From positions 12,640,881-12,704,880 of the forward strand of contig SSBO01000009.1 of NCBI GenBank assembly GCA_005281725.1: a stretch of 64,000 nt of DNA. The letters are read 5' to 3'. The translations under genes and the position numbers were made by a program. This stretch comes from Wuchereria bancrofti (lineage: Eukaryota > Nematoda > Chromadorea > Rhabditida > Onchocercidae). This document shows positions 34,883 through 47,913 of the stretch, in pieces; within the stretch, counting starts at the first letter, position 1; the number at the start of each line of letters is the position of its first letter. Under the pieces are notes generated by a model, which was given only the letters and a program-made list of their open reading frames with translations, was not told the origin of the DNA and made no database searches.

Positions 34883-36897
34883 GGCTCCAGAATACACTCC
34901 TACCTCGTCTCTTCAACCGCCTCCGACTTACTCTCACACCGCAATGCACGCGTCACACGCCACCTACACACCTAAAGAGAAAATTAACCATGAAAAAATG
35001 CAAATTATGAGTGATATGTTATGCAAACATAATGCAAAGTTATGCAAATGATGGATAATGATAGCAATCAAAATATCAGGCTACTTGTAAATTAGGGTGC
35101 ATTATTAGAGTGTAGGGAACCATCGCACAAGCATACACCAATAAGCATAGGCGCTGTTATGGTGGACGCGGTGGTGGACGTTCTGGTTAATAAGCATAAT
35201 TTTCAATCAGTTAATGACTAGTTCAAGGAAATTCGACAATCAAAAACACTTTTCGATTACACTTCTTCAAATTAGTGACTATTCGGAAACTTCAAAATTT
35301 GTCATTACCCTCCCCATAAAATAAAAAAGAATTAATTCTCCTGTTACATTTCACAAGAATAACCACAAAGCCATATCATAAAGTCCTTAACAACATTCAG
35401 CTTGGATATCACAGTACAGTTCGGTTTGATAAGGCTATTAAACGGCCTGCTAAATAATAATGAGCTGCCCAAAAAGTACAGAAAAATAAAGTAGGGTGAT
35501 TTGATGAATGACACTGTAAGCTTACTTAAAATAGTCACAACGTTGTTCAAAACATATAGGGCCAAGTTTTCCCAAACTTAATTGGATAAGACTTAACAGG
35601 AGGCCTTCAATGCGAACAATAATTTCAGTCATTCGACATCTAATTACAACCTTCAAACCACTCCATCACCCATCAGACTAAACACCCCTATAAGCCAAGT
35701 AACCCAAATTACGCAAAAAAACACACCTGTCTTGGCATTCCGCCATTAAAATCAAACACCGTAACCCAGCCTTCGTTTCAGGAGTATAAAGGTACTTTCC
35801 AGTTACATATATGATTCCGATCGATTATTCATTTGAAATTATCAACATTATCTTTTATATTTTTTCCATTTCTTTAAGCTCATTAATTAGAGCTACACAT
35901 TAACAGTATCAAAACAATACTTAATCAAGTTAAATAACTATTAACAAATAAATAAATCATTAGCAAAGACCAATAAATCAGATTAGCAAATAACAAGCCA
36001 ACAACAAATCAAACAAACTTCAACAATCTAATTCCGACAATTTACAAAGAAAAAAAAAAAAGAAAGAAAAAAAAGCAAACAACAAACACTTAAAAAAAAG
36101 TCAGAAATGATTGACAGATCAACAATCAAACGAACCAATCTATCCACTTCTGAATATCAAACTTTATTATTTGTAATGTTTGAATTATAGTCAAATCTAT
36201 AGCGAAAATCCTTCAAATATGATGATGAATTTTAGTTTTCTGGAAATGTCAAATATAAATAAGTGAATTAATTAATTAATTAAATAAATAAACAAAGACA
36301 AAATAAAATAAAATAGATCAAACAAATAAATAACTTAATTAAATAATTGGATAAACAAGTAAACAAATCAATTAATTTAATCAAATTAGTAGATAAGTAA
36401 GACAACTAAATTAATTGAAATAGATAAATAAAAAAATAAATGAATAAACAGTAAAATAAAACAAAAAAAAAAAGAAAAACAAGTGGATAAAGAAAGTAAA
36501 TAAATAAACAAGCAAATAAATAAATAATAAATAAACGGACAAATTAAATTCTGGAAATTATTCAACATATGTATGAATGCAAATCCTTAAAATTAATGAG
36601 AGTTTCGAATTTTCAAAGATATTTCAATGCAAATATAAATTAAAATTAATGAAATTGGTCTACTTAATACTGTACTTTTAAACAATTCTAAGGAATTTTA
36701 ATGTAAATTTAGGTGGAAGAAATGATTCACTTAAATAATATCATCATTTTTCCATTTTTTTTTTTTTTTGTTTGTTCCTTTCTTTTAGACTTTTGTAAGT
36801 GACAAGATTTATTTAAAAGGTCATAATGATCACTGAATTCACTTGTCCGAATGAAATGACCAATTAAATAACGATATGTGTCAAGCAATTACTGTTG
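34883..36897. other. AT-rich intergenic region
   Basis: Upstream of the CNBP-like gene. It holds the 39-bp stray exon copy (separate entry) and a long low-complexity tract rich in AAATAAATAA units at about 36260-36550. No gene is supported. Confidence 0.55.
35140..35198 (+). repeat. 39-bp stray copy of the CNBP RGG exon flanked by 10-bp direct repeats
   Basis: 35150-35188 reads like the RGG-box part of the CNBP exon 2 (GGACGCGGTGGTGGACG core) but lies on the opposite strand from the gene, about 600 bp upstream of it. The copy differs from the exon by about one base. It is bordered on both sides by AATAAGCATA (35140-35149 and 35189-35198), like a target-site duplication. Confidence 0.85.
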
Positions 36898-37101
36898 TTA
36901 TTTTGAATGATAATGTCTTGAAATTAATTCAAAATTTTTATTTCCTAATGGGTAATATAATTGTACCAATTCATTGTCAATATATAATAATTTAATAATA
37001 GATCGATCTGACCGAGTATGCAAATGATCTGTTACGCTCCAGTTATCCTCTTGTTGATCCCTATAGGTCATCATATGTCTCCACTGGTCATTTTCTGACA
37101 T
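36898..37101 (-). CDS. Possible small ORF of unknown function (67 aa)
   Basis: An ATG-initiated frame (MSENDQWRHMMTYRDQQED...) in otherwise non-coding AT-rich DNA. Its first half is less AT-rich than its surroundings and gives a balanced, protein-like composition. There is no recognised domain, signal peptide or clear splice partner. It could be a lone exon of an unseen gene or chance. Confidence 0.25.
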   Translation of the reverse strand: MSENDQWRHMMTYRDQQEDNWSVTDHLHTRSDRSIIKLLYIDNELVQLYYPLGNKNFELISRHYHSK

Positions 37102-38754
37102 TTTTGCTCCCAGTGTAGAGAGAGAATATTGAAACAATTCTCTAGTTCAGGAATTATGTATCATTCCTGAATGAAACTTTTATATCTATTCAACAAAAGT
37201 TATTCCATTTAGCATCAAAATTTTAGCATTGAAAATTTAAATCTGTAAAAATATCTTTTTTATTTCAGTGATTTCTAAGCATTTAATAATAATGTTGTAA
37301 TGTTTAATTTCAAAAGAAAATTCTTAAAATTTTGCATGTAATTCTATAATTTATTTGTTGTCTTTAATGCTTATAATAGGAATGTAAATCAGTTAATTCA
37401 CCTTATTTTATTTTGCTGGTTGCTTGTAACCAATTTCTTTTCGTTGTTGGATGATTATTTTGATTATTTACTAATTCATATAATTAAAAATAAGGATGAA
37501 GTAAACAAAAACAAATCAAAAATAAAAATTTTCGTCATTTATTATGGCAGCTGTATTTCATACAATACAAAATATTTCAATGAAGCGCATATATGTGTAT
37601 ATTTTATAAAAAAATTTTATATTGTTCTATTTTTTTTTTTTTTTTTTTTTTGCATATAAAGTTGCATATTTCAAATGACAAATAAGTTGACATATAGTTG
37701 ACATTCAAGTAACAGAAATTTGCTAGGTAATGCTTAATGAAAGGAAGCAATTCATTTTATAACACATTGAATAATTCGATTTACTCCTAAAATTTGATTA
37801 ACGAAAAAAAAAAGAAAATATTATTTTAACAATTGATTAAATTGCATTGAAAAAAGGAAAGTTTTTTTTTCTACATTAGTTATTTCATTCATTTATTCAT
37901 TAAAGCTTTATTTGATGATAATTAATTATGCAAAAAAAAGGAAAAAAAAATAAAATAAATGAAAAGATTAAAAATAATGATTGGATAAAAATGATAAAAT
38001 AAGCCTTAAACAATATTTCTATACACATTGATGAAAGAGCATACTGATATTTAGAAATTTCAATGAATTAACTGTTCACAAAATTTTGATTAAATTTTAA
38101 CAAAGAAGAGAAAAAGAAGGATGAAGGGAAAATGTGTTTTTTTTTTTTTATTAAAAATTTGATGTTACATATAAAATTCTAAATAATTTTATATTAGAAA
38201 GCTAAACTAACACTTCGTCTAATAAAATATGCTTTATTAATTACAATGTAAATTATTAATTTTATCCTCTTTTTTGAGCGCTTAAGAAAAAAAAATGATA
38301 AAACAATAGAATAAGCGGAAGTTTTAGTATATTAAAACACTGGAAATTTAAAAGCAAAATTATCCTGTAACTACTTGATTTCAATTAAGCAAAAAAAAAG
38401 AAACCTTGGTTATGATATGAAAATTTAAAGTTAACTTAAATTTTCAATTAAAATTTTCATATGATATACATGGAATATATTTATAAGAAGAATAAAAATG
38501 AGTCCGATACAAAGTTACCAAAATAATAATATGAATATGACTGATGTTATTAAATATCGAATTAATTGGAAAATATTTTAACATTATTAGCCAAACTTTG
38601 AAAGCACACTCTTAATAAGTAAAAGAAAAAAAAGTGATGAAAAAAGGATTGAACTAAAATTTACCCTATTAATTTGACTTCTATAATTTATTAAATGATA
38701 ATAAAAATTCTATTGGAACAAAAAAAAAAAGTTCCATTTTTCTTTTTTAATTTT
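37102..38754. other. AT-rich intergenic region
   Basis: Only homopolymer-rich AT sequence and short chance frames; nothing supported. Confidence 0.6.
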
Positions 38755-41408
38755 TTAAAAACGACAATCAACAAATTGCAATATTCTTCTCAATGTTGTC
38801 CAAGCATATTGTGAACCATCAACATTGGTACATGTTGCAACCAAACTTGGTGATGAAGTTATTGATGTCCTTTGCTATAAAATTGTAAATTATTACTCAA
38901 AGCATCGAAGATAATATTTTTATAATTTCGTTTTAAAGTGATTAAGAAAGTAAAAAAAAAAATTATTTAAAAAAGAAAACATTTTTTTTAAGAAAACGAA
39001 AAAAAATAAAAGAGTTATTGAAAGTCAAAAAAAAAAAAAATTATTTAACATCTTTAACAAGAAATGAATATATTAGCAAATAAACATATATATTGAAGCA
39101 AATGAAGGAAAAAATGCTTAAAATTTTTATCATTTTAGGATTAAATTTTCACACTGCACAAATTTAATTTTTATTCAATTTATTATGAATAAGTACATTT
39201 TTTTAGCTTTTCAGTTAATTTTGCTTTAAAAAATTTGAATGAATAAAATTGAGCAAAATTTGTGAAAAAAAAGAACAAACTAAGAAAAATAAATGAGAAA
39301 AATTTTAAGTTTAAAAATGGCTGAATTAACAAAAATTAATGAGGAAAAAAAAATTAGAAGTGATCCGGAAATTAGTTTTAAAACCTGATCATATCCCTCA
39401 ACCGTTGCTGGTCGACCTCTTTCGGTGCATGTTATTGTAACTGTTGCTCCCTGGCTATGTGTGTTACCAAAACTAACATCACTGTAATCAAATCGATATT
39501 GATCTTCTTGATCAACTGATTTTACCGGATATAAGATTAAATCGGAGCATTGACCGGCTATATATGCTAAAATCAAATGATTAATTTTTAAAATGATTAG
39601 AAATTTGATGTTTAAGAATAAATCTAAGATGTTTGGAAAATAAAACGAATGAATCGAACAACCGGAAGAGATTTAAAAGAGTGAAGAGAAAAGGTAAAAG
39701 AAATGATTTAACCGGATGGAAACGATTATTCGAGTCGGAAAATGCTCATTGTCCATTTCAAAAGATTAATTTAAATTTCAACAGAAATGGCCATAACGAA
39801 ATAATATTTAAATATTCAAATCAGAGGATAATAATTATTCCGATATTTTATTTTTAACTTCTGAAAATTTTTTATGAATACAATGTTCCTTTCATATAGG
39901 TCCATTTGAGCAAACAATTTCAGTGTTGTTCTATTATCGTATCGTATTCTTATTAAATTTTAAAACTGAACACTAGTTGGTTAAATGATAGTTAAATATA
40001 AAAAATTGGCTGAAAATGACACTTTTAATGAATTAATTCCATTTTTGCAATTTTAAAAATTGCAATTAACTTGCTTAAATTATAATCGATCAGATTAAAT
40101 TAATTTCATTCTCAAATTAATATAATTTTGATTTTTTTTCCAGATTCTGTACACTGATGAAAAATAAATGGTTATTTCTTATGCTATTGTAAGTAGGTTC
40201 AGTTTCCGGATTTTTTTTCCGCTCTTTCCGATATTGGCAACTTTTCTCGTCCTTTTTTTACAACATCTTTTATAAGAATTTAACAAGTGTTAAAGATACT
40301 AACATTGGGTAAGCCAACCGCTCAAAAGTTTTTATAATGGAAGTTTGAAATTGTTTGGTTGATTACATTACTTGTACTTTTTCCATTTAGTTGTAAAACT
40401 GTAAATTCAAAAAAAAAGAAAGAAAGAAAAAAAGGAAAGAAAAAGAAACCGCAAACTAAGTTTTTTTTTAAATTTTTTTTAAGTAAAGGAAACAATAGAT
40501 GCACAACAAATAAACGTTTTTTTTTTCGAAAAGTAAAAATTGAGAGTTTTGAAAGTGAAAAGACTGAAACAAAATTTTTAAAATAATACTTTCTTATTTG
40601 TGATAACCACTTTAAAGGATATATTGATAAAATTCAAGAAAGTAATTGAGTGATAAAGAATCAAAATTGTCATGTCTCACTAAAATGTACAAATTTTCAA
40701 GAAAATTGTAGTTTGATTAAATTTTGAAAATAGAAATTAGAGAAATCTTTGGTATTCAAAGAAGAAAAGGAAAGAAAAGAGGAAAAAGTATTGGATTAGA
40801 AATTCAGCTTAATATTAATTATGAAATTTATTTCAGATGAATTCATATTAATTATAAAATTTAATTCAAATGGGCATAGCTTGATATTAATCAATATTAA
40901 CTTCTAACTTTCTTTTTTAGTATTAGAAAATTTTTACTGTTCATTAGTAAATCTTACAAAAGGTATGAGTTTAATGAAAAAAGCATCAAATTATTTTTTA
41001 ACTTCTATTGGCTATAACGAAAAATTTTTCATTTGCCAACTGAAATAGAAAACTTAACAATGTAAAAATTATAAAATATCGGAAATTTAAGTTGTTGGAA
41101 TAAAAATTATTTTATAAATTTTAAATTGCCTAAAAATAGGTACAATTAAATGATAATATATGTTTAACATAATAAATCATTTATTATAATTCCCGAATAT
41201 CATACATGTGTAACAAAGTAAACATTATATACCTATTGTAAACATTTCTGAAACTTTTGAAAATATAAAGTTTCAATTTTAAAAGAGGGAAAAAAAATCA
41301 AAACAAACTTGGATCTTGATTTGGAATAAATCCTGGTGGTGCACAACCATAAATTACTGCTGATATGATTAGAGTGATAATAATAGTAATTGGCTGGAGT
41401 GATACCAT
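38755..41408 (-). CDS. Small predicted secreted cysteine protein (C6-domain-like, tentative)
   Basis: Three minus-strand exons (41408-41309, 39566-39385, 38874-38755) join in phase to about 133 aa. The N-terminus is a signal-peptide-like hydrophobic stretch (ITIIITLIISAVIYGC). The mature part has five cysteines, in GCAPP, GQCSDLILY, TVTITCTERG, VATCTNVDG and FVDCRF. The TVTITCTERGRP and SLVATCTN strands, with the spacing of cysteines, recall the nematode C6 (DUF281-type) extracellular domain, but I would not call it firmly. The large introns (1.7 kb and 0.5 kb) contain no other supported exon. Its acceptor and donor choices are the only ones that keep all three pieces open. Confidence 0.7.
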
Positions 41409-44400
41409 TTAATAGTTGTTAATTGTTAGCCAAATTATTCAATTTCTTCTTCGAAATCGATTGTAAAATTATTGACCTTTAGATTAATTTCTTCTATTCT
41501 TTCTCTTTTATTTTTTAAACAAAAAAAAAAAACAAAGGAAAAAAAGATAAAATAAAAATAAATTTTAAATTAAATCACACAACCAAATAACACAAACAAC
41601 AAATGGACAGACAGTTCGTTTAAAACAGATATGAGGGTAAAAGGATTTTTAATTTTCCGCGCCATATCATTAGCTTTTCATTCTCATTTTAGTTCTATTT
41701 ATTAAAAATTTTTACTCCAACAATGGATCTGTTATTAGTTAGATAGAAATAGTGAAACATACAATGTGAGGGGAGAAAGAGTGAGAGAGAGAGAGAGAAT
41801 GATACGTAGGTAGAAAAGAAAAAAAAAAAAGATAAATGAGAAAATATTACAGTTTGAATTGATGGGATAAATGGGGAAAAAGGTTTATAGGGATAGGTAT
41901 ATACCTGTTTAGGTATAATTCATATAGAATCTATCCTATACACCTGGTTACTATTAATCAAGGGAAAATTGAGGGAAACAATCCATTCCATCCATTCCAT
42001 TCATCCATCCATCCATCCACTATCTCTTTTCCTCCTTGTTCAACCTCCCATTTTCTAGCTTTCATCAATTCAACTATAATTTTTATTGATAATTCACTAA
42101 AATTCATCATCCATTTTCAATCGTTATTATTTGGTGTAAGCGGGAGAGGAGAAGTTATGAGATATATTTGCAGTATCGATGGATAGAAAGGTGGAGCGCT
42201 ACCTATCTATTTCCGTTTGAAGCCAAAGTCAACAAAACGATTTATCAAATTTTGAATATGAATTCACCGGTGTAATTATCTTCCTGGTGCCATGGTATAA
42301 TTTTATGGCGATGCATTTAGCTCCGTTTAAATTAGCTAAATTATGGATAAAAATGGAGTATGCATATATTTAAAAAAAAAAAAAAAGCAAAATAAGACAA
42401 ATAAGTAACTGTATTCAACCAAAAAGATTTAATTTTTTTATTTATTTTTCTTAGATATGTAGAAAAGTAAAATGATTGAATTTACGATTTTATTGCAAAC
42501 TGAAAAAAAAAGAATTAAATTTAGAAATAAATTATGAGAAAAAAAATTTACTAAAATGATTAATTTTTCTCCCCTTTTTTGTGCCCTCTATTAACAATAA
42601 TGATACTAATAATAATGGCGATACTAATAATGATAGTAATAATAATGATAATAATAAATAAATAAATATTCATTTACGTTGATAACTAATGGGTACTGCA
42701 GTTGTTGATATGATTTGGTCATTTTCCGATTAATTTTTTTTTGTATAACAAAGCCATGGTAATCTAGATTTTTTTCGAATGAAAAAAAAAAAAAAAACTA
42801 ATCATCATTTCATTCAAACTACAAAAAAAAAAGAAAAAAAAGAATGACCAATTGGAAATTCCATTACCCAAAACATCAATGCATCTCTTTTTTCTTTTTT
42901 TTTTTCTTACTATAGAGTGCAATTTAGAAATTGTCAAAATTTCTAAATGCGTCTTATTTTTTCCATTTTTTTCTTGAAACTTTTTTTTCTTCAATTTTTG
43001 AAAATGATTTCACCAATATTACAGCCATTTTATACATTATCTTCATAACTATTTTTTGATTATAATTGTAATGATTACACTTTTGCTAACACCACTTCTA
43101 TTGCTTTTTAACGCGAAAGCAAAAAGTATGTAATAAATTAGATTTTTTTTTTTGCTTATATTTTCAATTTTAATCGAAATCTTTTTAGTACATCTACGAA
43201 TTAAATTTCATTGGTAATACATGAGAAAAGGAAAAAAACCCCCCAATTCTTTTTTTTCGGCAAATTTCACAGTAATTTTTCCTTTTTTTTTCTTTTGAAT
43301 TCATAAAATTGAACCCTATTATTCTTTTAATGCTGTTGGTTTCAAAGATTTTATATTATTAAAATGAAGAAAATAGCAGTGAGATTGTCACTTTTCATTA
43401 AATATTTAAATTGCATTTCTAAGTGTGCTGTTTGAAATTATTTAAAACGAAAAAGAGTTGGAAAAAAAATGCGAAGTAATAGTGAAAAATTGAACTTCCA
43501 ATTGTACTATATTAACGATTTTTTTAAATTCATTAGTTAATTTTGAATGCCATTAGTACTCTATTATTTTACGTTTCATTTCCATTAATGATAACATTGG
43601 CAGTAATTGTTCACAAATTAATGACTTATTTTTTTTTGCAAGTTTATTAATTTCAATAAATTTTCAACTTCTGCAAACAACAAATAATACATAAGATAAT
43701 ATCAAAATGAAAGTATAAAGTACTGAAAGAAATTAAACACTTTATTAATTTATTAACTTCCATAAATAATCTAATTGTTTTCATGTAATCTTATTATTTT
43801 TCACACTGTTAACTCCCTTATTTGACTAATACAAGAAGCTTTATTATATTAGATTTTACAATGTCATAAATAAGTAATTAATCTGAGATGTACAAAAAAT
43901 TGAAAATTAAAAAAAAATTAATATCAATAAAAAAAAAATTTTATTGTATTATTTTGTATGATATATGAAACTTAAAAAATTACTCTTTACTTGATCATTA
44001 CTATTGATAGTACAACAAGTTGATGAAGCTACTTTTTAGTTACTACTCCATCAACATAAATAATTCCATCCAATTAGATAATATCCAAAAAAAAAAAATT
44101 GTGTAATTTATTTAACATTTATAAAATTGCTATTAGTAACAGCTTTTAAAAAGTAAATTAAATCATCGATCATTTTAGTATTATATTTTCATACGTACAG
44201 TAACATTTTTAAATTTTAGAGTTAGCTAAGAAAAAAAAAAATGTACGAAAAAATTGAAAGAAAAGAGGAAAGTGTAAGTGAAAAAAGAGTAAAGTTGTAA
44301 ATTTTGAATTAGATGTAGATGGATGAAAATTTGGAAGAGGAAAAAGAAGGAAATTTCAAATGTCATAATTAGTTTAAAGTATTATAAAGTAGCAAACATC

Positions 44401-47400
44401 TTGTAACAATTTTTTTTCCCTTTTTTTTTTTCGTTTTATTTCTTTTTTTCTTTTGCTAACTTTTTCATAACTTTTATTCTACTTCACGGCAAAATATAAT
44501 TGCATTGTGTATAAAAGTTATATTTGCATGATATTTATTTGCCATTATCTTAACTGATGAAAAAGTTTCAATTTTTAAATTATTTCCTTTTGTTGTTATT
44601 TTATTCGTTTTATATGAAATAACAAAATAGGAAGAATTATGGCAAATATGAATTGAAAAAAAAAATAATGGAATAAATTTTTTATGATAATTATTTGGTG
44701 AAATATCAGAAGAGATTTTTTTTTTTTTTTAATTTCATAAACGATATAAATGCAACGTAATATGCAACAAGCATATTTCATATAATTTAATTTAAAATTG
44801 GTATAACATCTAGCATATATAGTGAAAGAAATTGAAAATAAATTTTTTCTTTTTTAAATTATCCATTATTACTATTTAACAATTACAATAAATTCTAGCA
44901 TTTCATAATTTCTTTATATTATTTATATACTGAAAAGTTTTTTATCATTGTAGTAATATTTTCACATTGCAACAGCATAATTTTGTTGATTATACATATT
45001 TAAGACATTTTTAATTGCTTTAATATTATTCGTTTTATAAATGATAGATCAATTCTTAATCGCAAGTAAAAATTTTAATTAATCACATATTTACACAGTA
45101 ACTTAAAAAAAAATATTTTTTTTCTAGCACAATTTGCTTATGGAAATTTGCTTTCGATCATAATATAATATGTTTCTTATCTTGAAATTTAAATATTAAC
45201 AATAAAATTGTAAAAAGAAAACATGAAAAAATTTTCAAGTGCTAAAAAAGAAATTTATAAACTTTTTTTTAGAAAAAGCTGAAAAAAAGATTGAAAAAAG
45301 AAAAGGAAAATTTAATAGAAATATTTCATACTTTTTATTTCATAGTATTATCTTAGAGATTTCTGAAATATTATTTTTTGTGAAAAAAAAAAAACAGAAA
45401 AAACAAAAAAAAGACGAAAAAAAAAACAAAACAAATTTAATTAGCAAAATAACCAATGCAGAATTATTCACTGCACAAATAATGGTGATAAAAATAATTA
45501 AAGGATAAACATTTGTGGCTAAACAATTATGATTGGTTTATCTGTTAGTTTTTGCAATGTTTCAACAATTTACTATAATTTTATTTTTCAAATTTATTTC
45601 GATTTTGAAATTAATTGAACCAAAAAAATTAAATTAATATCATATTCTTATTCAAAAATTTTGACATTTATCATCTTTTATAATATGAATTATCTAACTT
45701 TTATTGTTTAATAATTTATCTTTCGTTAATAAAAACATTAAATGCTAAAATTGTTTGAAGAATTCATCCCATATAGAATCAAAATTCATTTATCTCAGTT
45801 TAACAGCTGCAATAATAAAATAGAAATGCTAATAAAATGAAAATGTATTTTACACAAATGCAATATGATTGATGCAAAATGGCTTTAATTTTTTTTTTAA
45901 AGTAATTTTCAATTAAATGATTCAGAAATTTTAAACGTAATAGCAAAAAGTATTTCATGTAATTCCAAATAATAAATAGCGCTTCAATCATTTTTCGTTT
46001 TTACGATATTTTCTTCTTTTAGTCTTATTAACTACTTTTAATTAATTCTTATACTATTCGTATAAAAATCACCAAAAAATTTTGTCATCTGCTGTTGTCT
46101 ACCATAATGAAATTCATTTCGAGCAAAAGTAATAATCAAATTATTAATATCGTCTTAAAATTTCTCTGAAAATTATATAAATGTAATTTAATTGGTTTTT
46201 TGTTAACAGTTCACGGATAACATTTCATCATGCTAGATTTTCCAGGAAAATTTGTGTTAACCGAATGACAGTTCATCAATTCAAAATTGACAGTTTTAAA
46301 ATTGTACTAGACAGGTATTCTGGAAATGGAAAAACCTTAATTATACCAAAGTTCTTTCTTTTTTCTAACTTTCTTTTCTTTTTCTTTTTCCATTTTTAAT
46401 GATCAAATTGTTAGGTAAAATTTTGAAGATTTGAGGTAACCTACTGAATGCCTGTTCAGAGGTTTACTTTTCATCAAGATTATCAACACTCTTTTCATTT
46501 ATTGTAACAGCTAACCAAAGATACGACTATAATTAATTAATAGTTTAATTAATTAAAAAAAAATTGAAATGACATGGAATTAAATTAGAGGATTACTTGT
46601 AAACTTATTACTTATTACTACCACTAATAATAACAAAAACAGCACCTTTTTCGTTTTATGGACTTTTAAAGAAACTTTTAAGAAAATTTGTTTCTAAGTT
46701 TTTTTTTTTCTTCTGAAACAACTCAAAGGAATAAATTCGGATAGATGCCGATAATTCACTAAAATCAAAAAAAGAAAAAAAAGATGCCAATTTGAAATAT
46801 CTCTCGTAACAATATTTAATTAAGATTTTTCAAGAACTCGATATCTACAGAATTGAATACTGCAACAAAGACATATGCATTAAATATCGGACAATGAATA
46901 ATTCACCGAATGAATTGCAGGTAAATAGTGTATATTTCCGGAAGATACAAAGATACTATCATATATCAGTTTATTAAAGTTATACAGTGCGATGGTATAA
47001 TAGGTTAAAAAATTTAAATAAAATGTTAATTTTAATTTCAACATGATGGTAATATTAAAAAACTTAGATTATATATATATATGTAATGACGTCAACAATA
47101 GAATGTAACGTGTATCAATATGATAAGAGAATTGATTCATATCAACAGAAGAGCGTATCACGTACCGTAACGTGACAATCCCAATACATCATTATTTCTA
47201 ATGTAATAGATGAAATAGTTGAACAAATTGATTGCAATTTGTATTAAAGTAATAAATTATTTTCATTCAAATTTAATTCTTGAATTCTAGAGATAAAAGT
47301 GAAATTCTTGTTTTTAATTTATCTTATGTCAAAGATGTTCAAAATATTACGAATAATTAGTCATTTTGTATATAATAATTTGAGTTGTAGCATTTTTTGT

Positions 47401-47913
47401 ACTAATTTACATCAATTAATATTTTCCAAGAATCCAAGATGCAAACGAACTACTTCCACCGAATAATGACCACGCGAATTCTTGATACATCAAAGGGTCA
47501 ATTAAATTTAGAAGGATTTTTTAAAAACAGTTTATGTTTTTCATGATATCGAATATATCAACAAATGAGAAAGAGTAAGGGATAAAGAAATAAACAATTG
47601 GGAGAGTGTGTAAAATGAGAGAAATTAGAAAGAGATGGCAAGGCTAAGATAGTACTTATTTGATGAGTGTTGTTTGTGGCGAAACATTCAGGTTTCGTCT
47701 AGATTACGCATTTGATGAATTTCAGGACGATTGTTGGAGGGATTATTTGGTGATTTAGAAGAATTCTTGAAGGAACTACGTTAATTTCTTTCAATTTTTC
47801 GAAATCACTCCAACATTTTCCGACGTGTCTATTAACATTTATGCTCAACGTTGAAAAGTAACAATTTGATAATTTACGTGTGTATTTCCGTTGACGGCTA
47901 AACTAATGGAAGG
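41409..47913. other. 6.5-kb AT-rich intergenic region with simple repeats
   Basis: No gene supported; open frames here are Lys- or Phe-rich translations of A/T runs. Simple repeats: (GA)n at about 41782-41801, (CATC)n at about 41985-42021, and AAT/GAT-rich tracts at about 42590-42670. The last kilobase contains the promoter region of the downstream GOLGA7-like gene; a palindromic ACGTACCGTAACGT-type patch lies near 47158-47175. Confidence 0.6.
41985..42021. repeat. (CATC)n / (CATTC)n microsatellite
   Basis: CCATTCCATCCATTCC passing into four or more CATC units, directly visible. Confidence 0.9.

Noticed and set aside
45239..45508. Lys-rich 89-aa ORF
   Set aside because: Encoded by A-rich low-complexity DNA, with no motif.
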